From an uncultured Saprospirales bacterium (lineage in GTDB: Bacteria; Bacteroidota; Bacteroidia; Chitinophagales; JADIYW01), in contig CALLKF010000161.1 in assembly GCA_938008535.1 (NCBI GenBank), forward strand, positions 1-17,170: a stretch of 17,170 nucleotides of DNA. Reading direction: 5' to 3'. This document shows positions 16,089 through 17,170 of this stretch, one piece after another. A model generated the notes under the pieces. The model did no database searches, was not told where the DNA came from, and saw only the letters and a list, made by a program, of their open reading frames with translations. Position numbers and translations under genes: made by a program. Within the stretch, counting starts at the first letter, position 1, and each line of letters opens with the position of its first letter.

Positions 16089-16136
16089 ATGATAACACCA
16101 AAATTTCTTTGAAATGAATGCGTCTTAATTTTTTTG

Positions 16137-16144
16137 TATTTTCG
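16137..16144 (+). promoter_or_regulatory. Possible -7 element of the YicC gene
   Basis: TATTTTCG differs from TAnnTTTG at one position and lies 17 bp before the ATG, as close as the element before the acyl-CoA dehydrogenase. A TTTG at 16108-16111 is 25 bp upstream, slightly too far for a standard -33. The gene must have its own promoter because a terminator precedes it. Confidence 0.4.
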
Positions 16145-16161
16145 TATCAAAATATCTATAT

Positions 16162-17034
16162 ATGCTATTATCGATGACAGGTTTCGGAAAATCAAAAGTT
16201 GCACTTTCTGGAAAGAATTATACTGTAGAAATTAAATCATTGAATAGCAAATCGCTTGATTTGAATTTTAAAGCTGCAGCCGAATTGCGCGATAAAGAAA
16301 TTGAAATTCGTAAATTAATTTCAGATACTGTTGTTAGAGGAAAAGTAGATTTATTTTTACAAGAAGAAAAGTCGAGTACGAATACAATTACTTTAAATTT
16401 TACATTAATTGAAAATTATTACGAACAAATTAAACAATTTACAACAGAAAAAAATATTCAGATAGGTGATGTGTTGTCTACTATTTTACGTTTTCAAGAT
16501 ATTTCAAAACCTGAATTAAATGAATTGAATGAACAAGATTATTTGCAATTGAAATCTGGAATTGAAACAGCTTTGGCAAATTTAATTAAGTTTAGAAAAG
16601 ATGAAGGTGCGCAATTAGAAATAGATTTATTAGAAAGAATTACAGTTATACAAAAATTAAAATTAGAAATTGCACCTTATGAAACAAGACGAATCGAAAA
16701 GCTTCGTGAAAAATTAGATACAGATTTGGTGAAATTTGTGCAACAAGAAAGCATAGATAAAAATAGATTAGAACAAGAAATTATTTTCTATTTAGAAAAA
16801 ATGGATATCACTGAAGAAAAAGTTCGACTGGAAACTCATTGCAATTATTTTAAAGAAATGGTGAAAGAAAACACAACAGAAAAAGGAAAAAAATTAGGAT
16901 TTATTGCACAAGAAATTGGAAGAGAGATTAATACAATTGGATCCAAAGCAAATGATGTAGATATTCAAAAATGTGTCATTAAAATGAAAGATGAATTAGA
17001 GAAAATTAAAGAACAGTTGATGAATATTTTGTAG
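16162..17034 (+). CDS. YicC/YloC family protein (putative endoribonuclease)
   Basis: The 290-residue protein is full length for the family. The N-terminal hallmark SMTGFGKS (4-11) and EIKSLNSKSLDLNFK (24-38) belong to the YicC N-terminal domain. A helical middle part (~150-235) leads to the conserved C-terminal block FIAQEIGREINTIGSKAND (247-265) and the final KMKDELEKIKEQLMNI helix (DUF1732). E. coli YicC and relatives have been described as endoribonucleases acting on small or structured RNA; the exact role here is unknown. The in-frame ATG at 16174 (MTGFG) could be an alternative start, but MxxSMTGFG starts are usual. In many bacteria yicC precedes gmk. The next start here (MQTFNKQQ) does not look like guanylate kinase. 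No SD is visible. Confidence 0.92.
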   Translation: MLLSMTGFGKSKVALSGKNYTVEIKSLNSKSLDLNFKAAAELRDKEIEIRKLISDTVVRGKVDLFLQEEKSSTNTITLNFTLIENYYEQIKQFTTEKNIQIGDVLSTILRFQDISKPELNELNEQDYLQLKSGIETALANLIKFRKDEGAQLEIDLLERITVIQKLKLEIAPYETRRIEKLREKLDTDLVKFVQQESIDKNRLEQEIIFYLEKMDITEEKVRLETHCNYFKEMVKENTTEKGKKLGFIAQEIGREINTIGSKANDVDIQKCVIKMKDELEKIKEQLMNIL

Positions 17035-17136
17035 TTTTTTTTCTGTAAGTATTATTATCAGCACAATCACTTAACTATTTTGCAACGATAATTGTCATTC
17101 TAAACACTTATTTTTACTTGTTCTAAAAACTCAACA
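17035..17136. other. Gap after the YicC gene
   Basis: A T-run follows the stop directly but no stem precedes it. TATTTTTA at 17109-17116 is one mismatch from TAnnTTTG and could serve the frame starting at 17137. Nothing else stands out. Confidence 0.3.
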
Positions 17137-17170
17137 ATGCAAACCTTCAACAAACAACAATTATTAGATG
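17137..17170 (+). CDS. Possible start of a further gene (cut by the window edge)
   Basis: ATG at 17137 opens a frame reading MQTFNKQQLLD before the window ends. It lies 102 bp after the YicC gene with a possible -7 element 21 bp upstream. Eleven residues are too few to name a family. It does not look like the guanylate kinase N-terminus often found after yicC. Confidence 0.35.
   Translation, partial: MQTFNKQQLLD

Noticed and set aside
17137..17170. gmk (guanylate kinase) following yicC
   Set aside because: The visible MQTFNKQQLLD lacks the P-loop-type start (GPSGAGK) expected at the beginning of guanylate kinase.

Overview
The window is AT-rich, gene-dense chromosomal DNA of a Bacteroidota bacterium. 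All genes lie on the + strand. The phylum call rests on type IX secretion system (T9SS) cargo of both sorting classes, a PorP/SprF outer-membrane protein next to a PorE-like OmpA protein, TAnnTTTG-type promoters, and start codons that almost never have a Shine-Dalgarno (SD) sequence. Class and genus cannot be fixed from the sequence alone. No gene-free stretch exceeds 300 bases, and I saw no tRNA, rRNA, CRISPR array or insertion sequence.

Layout. (1) 1-1491 is the 3' part of an OmpA-family outer-membrane protein with thrombospondin type-3 repeats, closed by a terminator at 1511-1542. (2) 1560-2279 is a membrane-anchored helix-hairpin-helix protein, and 2346-3494 an acyl-CoA dehydrogenase with a clear promoter. 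(3) 3689-14406 is a surface-protein block: an 834-residue secreted protein with a type A T9SS sorting domain; a 1565-residue secreted protein made of three ~450-residue repeat units and ending in a gliding-motility-type (type B) sorting domain; a PorP/SprF protein; and a TPR/beta-propeller/CRD/OmpA protein with PorE-like architecture. The last three have 44-bp gaps and no internal terminator, so they look like one transcription unit ending at the strong hairpin at 14432-14466. (4) 14571-16030 is a translation-linked cluster, rpsU, a XerC/D recombinase and hpf, ended by a terminator at 16058-16088. (5) 16162-17034 is a YicC-family protein, followed by the possible first codons of another gene at the right edge.

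Working model. In the surface block the giant protein is T9SS cargo. The PorP/SprF protein is its likely dedicated outer-membrane partner. The OmpA protein, with intact peptidoglycan-binding residues, probably ties that assembly to the cell wall. In the rpsU cluster, rpsU alone has a good SD, which fits the proposed bS21 feedback control in Bacteroidota, where bS21 helps hide the anti-SD of 16S rRNA. The best candidates for something undescribed are the triplicated secreted protein with its private-looking export genes, and the direct-repeat/palindrome cluster upstream of the 834-residue gene.
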